Assembly (NCBI RefSeq): GCF_050113635.1
Contig: NZ_JBNJLT010000001.1
Location: 310,001-374,000 of the forward strand
Direction of reading: 5' to 3'
Origin: Marinimicrobium sp050113635
GTDB lineage: Bacteria > Pseudomonadota > Gammaproteobacteria > Pseudomonadales > Cellvibrionaceae
Length of the DNA stretch: 64,000 nt
Shown: positions 17,328 through 26,209 of the stretch, in pieces
Position numbering within the stretch: position 1 is the stretch's first letter
Layout: every line of letters begins with the position of its first letter
Notes under the pieces: generated by a model
The model's database searches: none
What the model was told of the DNA's origin: nothing
The model's input: only the letters and a program-made list of their open reading frames with translations
Program-made: the position numbers and the translations under genes

Positions 17328-18410
17328 CTACCCCCGATCCAACAAGCTTCGCAAATCGATCAGTGCCGCATTGGCACGAGAGATATAAGACGCCATCACC
17401 AAAGAGTGGTTTGCCAGTAGCCCGAAGCCGCTGCCATTGAGAATCATGGGGCTCATCAGGGAGCGCTGCGTCGCTTCCAATTCCCGAATAATTTGACCCA
17501 GACTGACACGGGCATTTTTGTCTTCAAGTACATCGGCAAATTCAATTTCAGCGGCCTTAAGCAAGTGAATCAGAGCCCATGCCGAACCCCGTGCTTCGTA
17601 GTAAACATTGTCGAGTTGATGCCAGGGCGTTTTCACCACTACTTCCCCGGAATCTGTTGTGTTCGACGCTTGACTTTCGCTCAGACGCGGAGGGAGATCG
17701 GTGTTGAGGCGACGCTGGCCCACACTGGCGCTCAGCCGCTGCGAGAGACTGCCCAGCCGGGTTTCAACGGTACTGAGCCAGTAACGCAGATTATCGGCAC
17801 GCGTATAGAATTCAGCACGGTTATCGTTCAGGCCCGTCAACCGATCAAGGTAGCGGCGGGTATATTCGATACCTTCTCGATACTGCCCCTCGGTGGCGGG
17901 CATGATCCAGCTGTCGGTGTTGAAATTGAAGCGCGATTCGGCCAACGCCAGATCCTGATCTTCACGGGACTGAGACTGAGAGCGACTGAATGCCTCGCGC
18001 ATGGCTTTACTGGCATCCCGCACCTGAATCACTACGCCATATTCCCAGCTGGGCATGTTATCCAGCCACAGCCCTGGTGGGGTGATATCATTGGTCAGGT
18101 AACCGCCGGGTTTTTCCAGCAACGTCTGAGCGACGCCGATTAATGCCGACGTCATCACCGCCCCACGCTCGCGCTCACCCCCGCGGTCTTCCACCTGGCG
18201 AGTCACGAACTCCTCTACAACAAAGCTATCCGGCGTCTGGCTCCAGTACACGCCCAGCAACGCCATCACCAACAGGTATACGGCGATAAGCGCAATACCA
18301 CCGCGCAACCATAAGCTGGAGCGGGAAGCATCCTCCCGGGCGTCGGAGACGCCGTCGCGAAGCTTGCGCTGCCAGTGTAACCAAAACGCTTTGAACCTGG
18401 AGACGGGCAT
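17328..18410 (-). CDS. DUF2333 family protein
   Basis: A 360-residue protein with one N-terminal membrane helix (GGIALIAVYLLVMALLGVYW, about residues 37-57) and a large domain on the far side of the membrane. The sequence matches the DUF2333 family (SWIMPATEGQYREGIEYTRR and ARGSAWALIHLLKAAEIEFA). Members are found across Gammaproteobacteria with no established function. The gene stands alone, divergent from the SGNH hydrolase. Confidence 0.87.
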   Translation of the reverse strand: MPVSRFKAFWLHWQRKLRDGVSDAREDASRSSLWLRGGIALIAVYLLVMALLGVYWSQTPDSFVVEEFVTRQVEDRGGERERGAVMTSALIGVAQTLLEKPGGYLTNDITPPGLWLDNMPSWEYGVVIQVRDASKAMREAFSRSQSQSREDQDLALAESRFNFNTDSWIMPATEGQYREGIEYTRRYLDRLTGLNDNRAEFYTRADNLRYWLSTVETRLGSLSQRLSASVGQRRLNTDLPPRLSESQASNTTDSGEVVVKTPWHQLDNVYYEARGSAWALIHLLKAAEIEFADVLEDKNARVSLGQIIRELEATQRSLMSPMILNGSGFGLLANHSLVMASYISRANAALIDLRSLLDRG

Positions 18411-18517
18411 AATGCTATCCTTTGTTTTCCGATGCGCGAGTGTGCTCCAACTTTAGTAGACAGTTGTCTGGTGAGTCCAGCGCAAATTCAATCAAGTGAC
18501 ATCTGAGGAGCCCAACC

Positions 18518-19195
18518 ATGAACCCCTCCCTCCCCACTGTTGGCGCATTGCTGACCTTGCTCTTGTTCTCCCTCTCCTTGCAGGCTGCGGAGCCCGATAT
18601 TGATCTGGACCGGTATGAAAACGAGATCCTTCGCTACGAAGCCTGGGACAAAAAGCACGCCCCCGAAAAAGGACAAATCCTCTTTTACGGCAGCTCCAGC
18701 ATCCGCCTATGGGACCTGAATAGCTTCTTTCCAAACGTGGACCGGTTGAACCGCGGGTTCGGAGGTTCCACGTTCCCCGAAGCGCTGCACTATTTCAACC
18801 GCATGGTCACCCCTTACGCGCCCCGACAGATTGTGCTGTATGAAGGCGATAACGATGTGGCGGCCGGTTTTTCCGCCGAGGCCATTGAGGCCAACTTCAA
18901 GGAATTTGCCGGCCTGGTTCAGCAGCGCTTCCCGGACACGGAAATCCTGTTTATCAGCATCAAGCCCAGTGGCAGCCGCGCCCACCTCTGGGCAAAAAGC
19001 CAGTCGGTAAACCAGGCCATCGCCGAATATTGCGACGACCATGAACAGCTGACCTATGTGGATCTTGCCTCTGTCCTGCTCGATGAGCGAGGCGAACCCC
19101 GCGAGGAACTGTTTATTGACGACCGTTTACACCTGAATGCCAAAGGGTATGAGTTATGGGCGCAAGCCCTTCGCCCCTATCTGGCCATTGAATAG
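18518..19195 (+). CDS. Secreted SGNH/GDSL-family hydrolase
   Basis: A 225-residue protein with an N-terminal signal peptide ending near LSLQAAEP. The SGNH blocks are present: Ser in LFYGSSSIRLW (about residue 59), Gly in NRGFGGST (about 82), Asn in YEGDND (about 112) and the Asp/His pair in DDRLHLN (D202, H205). Such enzymes are esterases or lipases, often acting on acylated sugars, and a periplasmic or secreted carbohydrate esterase is plausible here. The substrate is unknown. The ATG at 18518 has GAGGAG in its leader. It is a single gene, convergent with the copper chaperone gene. Confidence 0.87.
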   Translation: MNPSLPTVGALLTLLLFSLSLQAAEPDIDLDRYENEILRYEAWDKKHAPEKGQILFYGSSSIRLWDLNSFFPNVDRLNRGFGGSTFPEALHYFNRMVTPYAPRQIVLYEGDNDVAAGFSAEAIEANFKEFAGLVQQRFPDTEILFISIKPSGSRAHLWAKSQSVNQAIAEYCDDHEQLTYVDLASVLLDERGEPREELFIDDRLHLNAKGYELWAQALRPYLAIE

Positions 19196-19256
19196 CATCA
19201 TCGATCCACTATAAGGGCGATAAAGCGTGGGATAACGCGTGGATGGTAAAGCAAGG

Positions 19257-19772
19257 TCAGTGGCGGTGGTGGTGCGAATGCCCGTCGTCGCCCTGACCCT
19301 TTTCATCCATGACACTCACCACCTCGGCCTCCACCGCCAGGGTTTCACCATCCGCGAAGCGCAACACCAGCGTTTCAGGGCGGCCTCGCTCGGGCCGTTC
19401 ACTCAACCCAAATAGCATGATGTGATAACCCCCGGGCTCGAAACGCACCGTTGCCTCTGGCGGCAACGCAACGGATGACACTTCTCGCATCTGCATCATG
19501 CCACCTTCGTGGCGATGCTGGTGAAGCTCCACACGATCCGTCAGTCCACTTTCTACCGCCACCAACTCACGGGGTTTCCCGGAGGCATTGATAACGTCGA
19601 AGTAGGCAGTGGTTACGTTTTTACCGGGCAAGGGTTCACGCAATGTCGCATTGTCAACGCTCACCGGATGATCCTGAGCCAGCGCACTCACACTCAGTAC
19701 ACTCACGCCGAGCAAACCCAGGGCGCCCAGCATCGACGCTACGGTCAAATTCCTGATGCTAGCGCTCGACAT
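19257..19772 (-). CDS. PCu(A)C-type periplasmic copper chaperone
   Basis: A 171-residue protein with a signal peptide (cleavage near SALAQ). The PCu(A)C Cu(I) ligand pattern is clear: a His in VELHQHRHEGG, Met residues in MMQMREV, and the later HIM in GGYHIMLFGL. Members deliver copper to the CuA or CuB centres of heme-copper oxidases, so a link to the cyo operon about 3 kb away is plausible but unproven. The tail ends GHSHHHRH and could also bind metal. GGAGGTG lies just upstream of the ATG. The preceding lipoprotein gene ends 37 bases upstream on the same strand. Confidence 0.9.
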   Translation of the reverse strand: MSSASIRNLTVASMLGALGLLGVSVLSVSALAQDHPVSVDNATLREPLPGKNVTTAYFDVINASGKPRELVAVESGLTDRVELHQHRHEGGMMQMREVSSVALPPEATVRFEPGGYHIMLFGLSERPERGRPETLVLRFADGETLAVEAEVVSVMDEKGQGDDGHSHHHRH

Positions 19773-19809
19773 AAAGACACCTCCGTTATTATTGTCGTAA
19801 ACCGTGACG

Positions 19810-20580
19810 TCAGAGCGGTGGCTGCAGCTCCACCCTCGGCGGAGAGCCCAGCTGGATATCTCCCCTTAGCAGATGATTCGGCACCGCGTCCCGCATTTGC
19901 TGATAAATCCACCGGCCTTCGGCGTCGGTGCGGCTCACAATCAACACGAACTCACCCGAATCACGCACCTGTTTAGCCAACGCTTGCAGTTGCGCGACGA
20001 TCAGGCCAGAGCGAGCGCCCAAGGCGCCAGGATCGAGACGAACTACCGATTCCGCTTCGATATCGATGTGCTGAAGATGCACCTGCTGGGAGTCGACCCT
20101 CTCGGCAAACTCAGCGACCAGAGGATTGCCCGGGTCCACCTCCTCGGCCAGCCCCAAATACCCTTCGGCCTGGGAGAACGCCCCTCGTGCCGCCGCCAGG
20201 CGGGCCAGTTCCAGATAGCGCAACGCGATCGCCTGCAACCCCGAAATGGCGCGACGGTTGTCTGGCTCATAGAGCAATACCGCGCGGTAGCGATCATGGG
20301 CGTTATCGCCCAATGGAGAAAGCAGGCGGTCAGCGGACAGTGCTCGATCAGCCTGATCCAGCCACTGCTGGATCGGTGGCTCTCGAGAGGGTGCGGGCGC
20401 AGGCGTGGGCGCAGGCGTGGGCGCAGGCGTGTTGGCCTGGGTTACAACCGGTCTCTCTTGCGGACCAGCACAAGCCATTAAAAACGCGGATAAAGCGAGC
20501 CCTGTACCAGCCGTGCGCAGGCCCGCTATGGCCGAACGCCAATAAAGAACGCGCTGAAAGAGTGTCCAAAGACGGCTCAC
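19810..20580 (-). CDS. TPR-like lipoprotein, function unknown
   Basis: A 256-residue protein with a lipoprotein signal (lipobox FLMAC, Cys37), a Pro/Ala/Thr linker encoded by a 12-base tandem repeat, and a helical TPR-like region (RYLELARLAAARGAFSQAEG, about residues 120-165). The C-terminal 80 residues contain GEFVLIVSRTDAEGRWIYQQ, which recalls OmpA-like or peptidoglycan-associated domains, but this is weak. It is probably anchored in the outer membrane. It is followed by the copper chaperone on the same strand. I do not recognise a named family. Confidence 0.7.
   Translation of the reverse strand: MSRLWTLFQRVLYWRSAIAGLRTAGTGLALSAFLMACAGPQERPVVTQANTPAPTPAPTPAPAPSREPPIQQWLDQADRALSADRLLSPLGDNAHDRYRAVLLYEPDNRRAISGLQAIALRYLELARLAAARGAFSQAEGYLGLAEEVDPGNPLVAEFAERVDSQQVHLQHIDIEAESVVRLDPGALGARSGLIVAQLQALAKQVRDSGEFVLIVSRTDAEGRWIYQQMRDAVPNHLLRGDIQLGSPPRVELQPPL
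20395..20430. repeat. Three tandem 12-base units in the lipoprotein gene
   Basis: Three perfect copies of GGGCGCAGGCGT run from 20395 to 20430 inside the minus-strand lipoprotein gene and encode the APTP linker just after the lipobox. Because the unit is in frame, copy-number change would alter linker length without disrupting the gene. Confidence 0.85.
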
Positions 20581-20764
20581 AAACTTGGTCTCCGCTGTAA
20601 CCAGTGGCGGCTTTTCGGATCGGAATTCGCTACACTACCCCCTGCGTACCTGTGCGGCAAGACCCTGGGCACGCGTATCCGTTTTGAGTACATCAACGGG
20701 GCTCTGGATTCGGCCGAACTCGAACTTATCCGGTAGAGTCAGGGTCCCACGACAGTGAACATCA

Positions 20765-20801
20765 GGGGATACCGAAGGTCATCATACCGCCCGGTGTCCC
20801 C
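20765..20801 (+). promoter_or_regulatory. Hairpin in the dsbD leader
   Basis: GGGGATACCG (20765-20774) pairs with CGGTGTCCCC (20792-20801), with one T-G wobble and a 17-base loop. It ends 16 bases before the AAGGAG ribosome site of dsbD. It could affect dsbD translation or end transcription arriving from upstream; there is no U-tract. Confidence 0.4.
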
Positions 20802-20833
20802 TTCGTCACCCAAACTAAGGAGACGGCTCCCTC

Positions 20834-22651
20834 ATGCCGGTTACCGATGCTCGCCCCGCCAGGGGGCTGATCGCGCTTCGTCGCCATTTGCTCGTGCTCT
20901 TTACCGTGCTTTTTACCGTACTTGGCGTGTGGAGCCAGTCAGCCCTGTCCCAGAATTTGCTCGGGGACCAACAGTCCAGCACCGGGGGCAGCAACCTGCT
21001 CGGCGGAAACAATGATTTCTTGCCGGTAACCGAAGCCTTCCAGCTCGAAACCCGTTTCTATGAAGGAGAACTGGTCCTGAACTGGGAGATCGCTCCAGAG
21101 TATTATCTCTATCAGGAGCGTTTCGGGTTTACAGCGCAGCCAGAGCCGTTCACCCTCACCCCCCGTTTTAGCGACAACACAACGGAAAAGTATGACGAGT
21201 ACTTTGAGAAACACATGGCGGTGTATTACGGCAGCGCCACCCTTCGCCTGACGATTCCCGAAGACGCACCGCCCTTCGTTCTGGCGGTGCAATCGCAAGG
21301 TTGTGCGGATGCGGGCCTTTGCTACCCGCCACACACCGATTATTTGCAGATAAACCCTGCCGAGAGCCGCGTAACAATCACTGACGGTTTTCCGGCCGAC
21401 GCCGCGCCCACCTCAAGCGGTGGCGCCAACAACGCTCCTTCGACCCCGTCCGCGTCACTTCCTTACATTTTACTGATCGCGCTCCTCGGCGGCATGATCC
21501 TGAACCTGATGCCCTGCGTGTTCCCGGTACTGTCCATTAAAGTCATGGGGCTGGCTCAGGCGCACGGCAAGCGCTTGCCGCTCCACGGCTGGGCCTACAC
21601 CGCCGGGGTGATTCTGTGTTTTGCCCTCTTCGCCGGCATACTGTTGGCCGCCCGTCACGGCGGCGAGGCCATCGGCTGGGGTTTCCAACTGCAATCACCC
21701 GGGCTGATCGCCGCTCTGTTTTACCTCTTTTTTATTCTTGGGCTGAGCCTGTCCGGGTTGCTGGTGATGGGATCGCGCTGGATGGGCGTCGGTGAGCGTT
21801 TGACACACAGTGGCGGCCTGAGCGGCTCCTTCTTTACCGGCGTTTTAGCGGCAGTGGTAGCAAGCCCTTGCACCGCTCCCTTTATGGGTGCCGCCCTGGG
21901 GTACGCACTGACACAGCCGGCACTCACCAGCCTGAGCGTTTTTATCGCCCTGGGTTTTGGCATGGCACTGCCACTATTGGTGCTGTGCTACTTGCCCGCC
22001 TTGGTCCGCCACCTCCCCAGCCCCGGCCCCTGGATGGAGAGCCTTCGGCAGTTTTTGGCATTTCCGCTGTACCTGACGGCGGTCTGGCTGCTGTGGGTAC
22101 TCAGTCGTCAGGCGGGCGCCGACGCAGTGGCCGCCGTCGGAACCGGAGCGGTGGCCATAGCCTTCGCTGGCTGGCTGCTGACCCGCCAGCCCCGGCGTCC
22201 CACCACCCAGTGGCTGCGCGTTGCTCTGGTGGGTTTTGCCTGGGCGGCTGTCATTATTTTACCGTGGCGAGCGCTGCAGCCCGACGCGAACGAGGAGCGC
22301 TGGCAAGCGTACTCCGCCACCAAGCTCGCTGCCCTACGGGCAGAGGGAAAGCCGGTATTCATCAACCTGACAGCCGACTGGTGCCTGACCTGTCTGGCCA
22401 ACGAACGCGTGACACTGGATACTCAGGAGGTGCAGGACGCGTTTGACCGCCACAACGTCGCAACCCTGAAAGGTGACTGGACGAATCGGGACGCCGCCGT
22501 CACTCAAGTCCTCAGCGACTACGGTCGGAGTGGTGTCCCTCTTTACCTTTGGTTCCCCGCCGACCACGAGGGGCCGGGGCACATATTGCCGCAAATTTTA
22601 CGAAAAGGGGATTTACTGGAACGCTTGGCCGAAGGAGCCCGCCCCCAATAA
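20834..22651 (+). CDS. dsbD: Thiol:disulfide interchange protein DsbD
   Basis: A 605-residue inner-membrane reductant conduit with all three domains. A signal peptide and the N-terminal alpha domain carry Cys157/Cys163 (CADAGLC). The eight-helix beta domain carries one Cys in NLMPCVFPVLS (Cys228) and one in SPCTAPFMG. The C-terminal thioredoxin-like domain has the CLTC pair (Cys517/Cys520, in ADWCLTCLANE). It passes electrons from cytoplasmic thioredoxin to periplasmic disulfide isomerases and cytochrome c maturation proteins; the bc1 complex in this window would need the latter. The ATG at 20834 has AAGGAG 11 bases upstream. Confidence 0.96.
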   Translation: MPVTDARPARGLIALRRHLLVLFTVLFTVLGVWSQSALSQNLLGDQQSSTGGSNLLGGNNDFLPVTEAFQLETRFYEGELVLNWEIAPEYYLYQERFGFTAQPEPFTLTPRFSDNTTEKYDEYFEKHMAVYYGSATLRLTIPEDAPPFVLAVQSQGCADAGLCYPPHTDYLQINPAESRVTITDGFPADAAPTSSGGANNAPSTPSASLPYILLIALLGGMILNLMPCVFPVLSIKVMGLAQAHGKRLPLHGWAYTAGVILCFALFAGILLAARHGGEAIGWGFQLQSPGLIAALFYLFFILGLSLSGLLVMGSRWMGVGERLTHSGGLSGSFFTGVLAAVVASPCTAPFMGAALGYALTQPALTSLSVFIALGFGMALPLLVLCYLPALVRHLPSPGPWMESLRQFLAFPLYLTAVWLLWVLSRQAGADAVAAVGTGAVAIAFAGWLLTRQPRRPTTQWLRVALVGFAWAAVIILPWRALQPDANEERWQAYSATKLAALRAEGKPVFINLTADWCLTCLANERVTLDTQEVQDAFDRHNVATLKGDWTNRDAAVTQVLSDYGRSGVPLYLWFPADHEGPGHILPQILRKGDLLERLAEGARPQ

Positions 22652-22936
22652 CGCCTTTTTCTATCAATTTTCGAGAAATTAGCAGCATTTTTTGGAATTT
22701 TCGAACATCATCGCCCATCTTGCCTGCAATACGCCGGGTTTGTCGCTCAAAATGACGACTCGGCCCGCGCAAATTTCATCTCAAATCGTATTACAAGCAA
22801 AATAAACAGCCGAACGTCTGCCATCTTGCAGCCATTTGGAGAGAATTTGGCAAAACCCCAATTAGGCCGTGGACACTGTGACAATTTTCCGGCAAACTCG
22901 CCTCCATAATGTGCCAACGGCGATATGGGATTGATC
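22652..22936. other. AT-rich intergenic region between dsbD and aroQ
   Basis: About 285 bases, markedly more AT-rich than the flanking genes, with short repeated AATTTTCGA-like elements (two copies near 22665-22705). No gene or clear terminator was seen. It probably contains the aroQ-acc promoter. Confidence 0.4.
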
Positions 22937-23386
22937 ATGGCGACCATTCTGGTTTTACACGGCCCCAACCTGAATCTGCTCGGGCAGCGCGAGCCCGGCA
23001 TTTACGGCGCCCAAACCCTTGAAACCATTAATCAGACCCTGACCGAACAATGCCATGCGGCGGGACACCACTGCCTCAGCCTGCAAAGCAACGCCGAATA
23101 CGAACTGATCGACCGCATTCATGATGCCCGTCATGAGGGCGTGGACTTTATCCTGTTTAATCCCGCCGCGTTCACGCACACCAGTGTGGCGCTTCGGGAC
23201 GCTCTGCTCGGCGTAGCCATTCCCTTTATCGAAGTGCACTTATCTAATGTGCATGCGCGGGAACCGTTTCGCCAGCACTCTTATTTTTCCGATATCGCCC
23301 GGGGTGTGGTCTGCGGACTCGGTGCCCAGGGATATGAGCTGGCAATGGCTGCGGCCATTCGCCAACTGGACACATCAACATCCTGA
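22937..23386 (+). CDS. aroQ: 3-dehydroquinate dehydratase, type II
   Basis: A 149-residue protein of normal length for the type II dehydratase, which converts 3-dehydroquinate to 3-dehydroshikimate in the shikimate pathway. Conserved elements are LHGPNLNLLGQREPGIYG (active-site Asn and Tyr), NPAAFTHTSVALRDAL, and EVHLSNVHAREPFRQHSYFS with the catalytic His. The ATG at 22937 matches the family N-terminus; an in-frame ATG at 22925 is an alternative. It precedes accB-accC, as in many Gammaproteobacteria. Confidence 0.96.
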   Translation: MATILVLHGPNLNLLGQREPGIYGAQTLETINQTLTEQCHAAGHHCLSLQSNAEYELIDRIHDARHEGVDFILFNPAAFTHTSVALRDALLGVAIPFIEVHLSNVHAREPFRQHSYFSDIARGVVCGLGAQGYELAMAAAIRQLDTSTS

Positions 23387-23457
23387 GCAGAGGCGCCATG
23401 ACGCTATGGCACACTGCTGTCGTTAATTATTCATCCGTTGATTAAAGAGAGGACCCA

Positions 23458-23922
23458 ATGGATATTCGCAAAATTAAAAAACTGATTGAGTTGTTGGAAG
23501 AGTCCGACATCGGCGAGCTGGAAATCAAAGAGGGCGAGGAATCCGTCCGTATCAGCCGCAATAATCCAAACGCGACCTATTACACGGCGGCGCCCGCCCC
23601 GGCCGCGCCAGCCGCTCCCGTTGCGCCGACCCCGGCAGCCCCGGCGGCCGATAACGGCAGCGAACCCGCACCCGCCGCCAACCATAACGGTCACGTCGTG
23701 AAATCGCCCATGGTAGGTACATTCTATCGTGCACCGAGCCCGGGCTCTCCTTCATTCGTGGAAGTGGGTCAGCACGTTAAAGTCGGCGATGTCATCTGCA
23801 TCGTTGAAGCGATGAAAATGATGAACCAAATCGAAGCGGACAAAGCCGGCGTGGTGGAAGCCATTCTGGTGGAAGATGGCGAGCCGGTTGAGTTTGATCA
23901 GCCCCTGGTCACGATCGTCTAA
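23458..23922 (+). CDS. accB: Acetyl-CoA carboxylase biotin carboxyl carrier protein
   Basis: A 154-residue BCCP. An N-terminal region (IRKIKKLIELLEESDIGELE) is followed by a Pro/Ala-rich linker (residues 40-75) and the biotinyl domain, with Lys120 in EAMKMMN as the biotin attachment site. It carries CO2 between biotin carboxylase and carboxyltransferase in the first step of fatty acid synthesis. AGAGAGGA lies just upstream of the ATG. accC follows after 23 bases, so the two form the usual accBC operon. Confidence 0.97.
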   Translation: MDIRKIKKLIELLEESDIGELEIKEGEESVRISRNNPNATYYTAAPAPAAPAAPVAPTPAAPAADNGSEPAPAANHNGHVVKSPMVGTFYRAPSPGSPSFVEVGQHVKVGDVICIVEAMKMMNQIEADKAGVVEAILVEDGEPVEFDQPLVTIV

Positions 23923-23945
23923 ATCCCGCGTCGAGGATATGGTTT

Positions 23946-25289
23946 ATGTTTGACAAAATATTAATCGCCAACCGCGGTGAGATTGCCTTGCGCATTCTGC
24001 GCGCCTGCAAGGAAATGGGCATCAAAACCGTGGCGGTGCACTCCCAAGTGGATCGCGATCTGAAGCACGTCCGCCTGGCCGACGAATCCGTATGTATCGG
24101 GCCCAACCCGTCGCCGCAGAGCTACCTGAACATTCCGGCCATTATCAGCGCCATGGAAGTCACCGACTCCGTGGCGGTACACCCCGGCTACGGTTTCCTG
24201 GCGGAAAACGCCGATTTTGCCGAGCAGGTGCAAAAAAGCGGTTTCGTTTTTATCGGCCCGGATCCCGACACTATTCGCACCATGGGCGACAAAGTGGCCG
24301 CGATTGCCGCCATGAAAAAAGCCGGCGTCCCCACCGTGCCCGGCTCCAACGGCCCCTTGCCGAGCGATGATCGCGAGCGTTGCCAGCAGATTGGCCGCGA
24401 CATCGGTTACCCTGTGATTATCAAAGCGGCCGCTGGCGGCGGTGGCCGCGGTATGCGTGTGGTGCACACCGAAGCGTCCCTGATGAACTCCATACACATC
24501 ACCCAGAACGAGGCCAAATCCGCGTTCGGTGATGATACGGTGTACATGGAAAAATTCTTGCAGAATCCGCGCCACGTGGAAATTCAGGTACTCTCCGATG
24601 GCCAGGGCAACGCCATTCACCTGGGCGATCGCGATTGCTCCCTGCAACGCCGCCACCAGAAAGTCATCGAAGAAGCACCCGCGCCGGGCATCCCGGACGA
24701 TGTTCGCCAGCAGACTGCTGAAGCCTGCGTGCAAGCCTGCATTAACATGAAATACAAAGGCGCCGGCACCTTCGAGTTCCTGTACGAAGACGGACGCTTC
24801 TTCTTTATCGAAATGAACACCCGTATTCAGGTAGAGCACCCGGTTTCCGAAATGGTCACCGGCATCGACATTATCAAGGAGCAAATTCGTGTCTGCTCCG
24901 GCGAAAAACTGTCGATCAAGCAAGAGGATGTGGTTATTCGCGGCCACGCCTTCGAGTGCCGGATCAACGCCGAGGACCCGAAAACCTTTATGCCCTGCCC
25001 GGGGCTGGTAAAAGGGTTCCATCCACCCGGTGGCTTTGGTGTTCGCGTGGACTCTCACTTATACAGTGGCTACACCGTGCCACCGAATTACGACTCGATG
25101 ATCGCCAAAATTATTACGCACGGCGAAACCCGGGAGGAAGCGCTGAACCGGATGCGTCACGCTCTGGATGAAACCATCATCGAAGGCATTCGCACCAATA
25201 TTTCGTTGCAACAGTGGCTGACACGGGACGATGAGTTCCGCAAAGGTGGCGTCAACATTCACTACCTGGAGAAGAAGCTGAATAGCTGA
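23946..25289 (+). CDS. accC: Acetyl-CoA carboxylase, biotin carboxylase subunit
   Basis: A 447-residue ATP-grasp enzyme of standard length. It shows the N-terminal KILIANRGEIALRILRACKE, the glycine-rich ATP loop AAAGGGGRGMRVV (about residues 160-172), GDRDCSLQRRHQKVIEEAPA, and the catalytic region FIEMNTRIQVEHPVSEMVTG. It carboxylates the biotin on AccB using bicarbonate and ATP. It lies directly behind accB and four bases before prmA, so co-transcription is likely. Confidence 0.98.
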   Translation: MFDKILIANRGEIALRILRACKEMGIKTVAVHSQVDRDLKHVRLADESVCIGPNPSPQSYLNIPAIISAMEVTDSVAVHPGYGFLAENADFAEQVQKSGFVFIGPDPDTIRTMGDKVAAIAAMKKAGVPTVPGSNGPLPSDDRERCQQIGRDIGYPVIIKAAAGGGGRGMRVVHTEASLMNSIHITQNEAKSAFGDDTVYMEKFLQNPRHVEIQVLSDGQGNAIHLGDRDCSLQRRHQKVIEEAPAPGIPDDVRQQTAEACVQACINMKYKGAGTFEFLYEDGRFFFIEMNTRIQVEHPVSEMVTGIDIIKEQIRVCSGEKLSIKQEDVVIRGHAFECRINAEDPKTFMPCPGLVKGFHPPGGFGVRVDSHLYSGYTVPPNYDSMIAKIITHGETREEALNRMRHALDETIIEGIRTNISLQQWLTRDDEFRKGGVNIHYLEKKLNS

Positions 25290-25293
25290 CACT

Positions 25294-26178
25294 ATGCCCT
25301 GGTTGCAACTGAAACTGACCACTGACCGGGACTGCGCCGAATCGCTCGAAGAACTGCTTCTGGCGAGCGGCGCCGCCTCGGTGACGCTGGAAGACAACGC
25401 TGACCAACCTATTCTTGAGCCGGCACTCGGGGAGACGCCGCTCTGGGATCAGGTCTGTCTGACCGGCCTGTACGATGCCGAAATTGACACCGCTACGGTG
25501 ACCGGACGGATCACTAATGCCTGGGGCCGCGAACTCCCTCAATACCGCTGGGAACCGCTCGAGGACAAGGACTGGGAACGCGAATGGATGAGCCACTACC
25601 ACGCCATTCGTTGCGGCGAACGGTTGTGGGTGTGTCCGAGCTGGCAGTCGCCGCCAGAGCCAGACAAGGTCAACCTAATGCTCGACCCGGGCCTGGCTTT
25701 CGGCACCGGCACCCACCCCACCACATTTCTGTGTCTGGAGTGGCTCGACGGACAGGACGTGACAGAACAGCAACTGGTGGACTATGGCTGTGGCTCCGGC
25801 ATTCTGGGGGTAGCCGCGTTGCTGTTGGGGGCCAAACGTGTCATCGGTGTGGATATCGATCCGCAAGCCTTAACTGCCACCCGGGACAACGCAGGCCGTA
25901 ACGCACTGGCCGAAGACGCCATGCCGGTCTATTTACCGGAGCGCTGCCCCAATGTACAGACTGACATCATGCTTGCTAATATTCTGGCTGGCCCGCTGGT
26001 TAAACTCGCTCCCAAGCTCCAACAAATGACCAAGACGGGCGGCCGTATTTGCCTGTCTGGCATTCTGTCCACTCAGGCCGAAGCCGTCATGGATGCCTAC
26101 CGCCCCTGGTTTGATTTCGATCCGGTGGCCGAGCGTGACGAGTGGGTTCGGCTGACCGGCATAAAACGCCGCCATTGA
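25294..26178 (+). CDS. prmA: Ribosomal protein L11 methyltransferase
   Basis: A 294-residue protein with an N-terminal ferredoxin-like substrate domain and a C-terminal S-adenosylmethionine methyltransferase domain. AdoMet binding is shown by VDYGCGSGILGVAALLLGA (about residues 163-181) and GVDIDPQA; the MLANILAGPL motif is the PrmA version of motif IV. It trimethylates L11 on lysines and the N-terminus. It starts four bases after accC and precedes the DUF3426 gene by 31 bases. Confidence 0.96.
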   Translation: MPWLQLKLTTDRDCAESLEELLLASGAASVTLEDNADQPILEPALGETPLWDQVCLTGLYDAEIDTATVTGRITNAWGRELPQYRWEPLEDKDWEREWMSHYHAIRCGERLWVCPSWQSPPEPDKVNLMLDPGLAFGTGTHPTTFLCLEWLDGQDVTEQQLVDYGCGSGILGVAALLLGAKRVIGVDIDPQALTATRDNAGRNALAEDAMPVYLPERCPNVQTDIMLANILAGPLVKLAPKLQQMTKTGGRICLSGILSTQAEAVMDAYRPWFDFDPVAERDEWVRLTGIKRRH

Positions 26179-26209
26179 ACGTCCTCCGGGGGAGCACTGG
26201 CACACAACC

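Noticed and set aside
20395..20430. Tandem 12-base repeat as a regulatory iteron
   Set aside because: It lies inside a coding region, is in frame and encodes the Ala/Pro/Thr linker of a lipoprotein.
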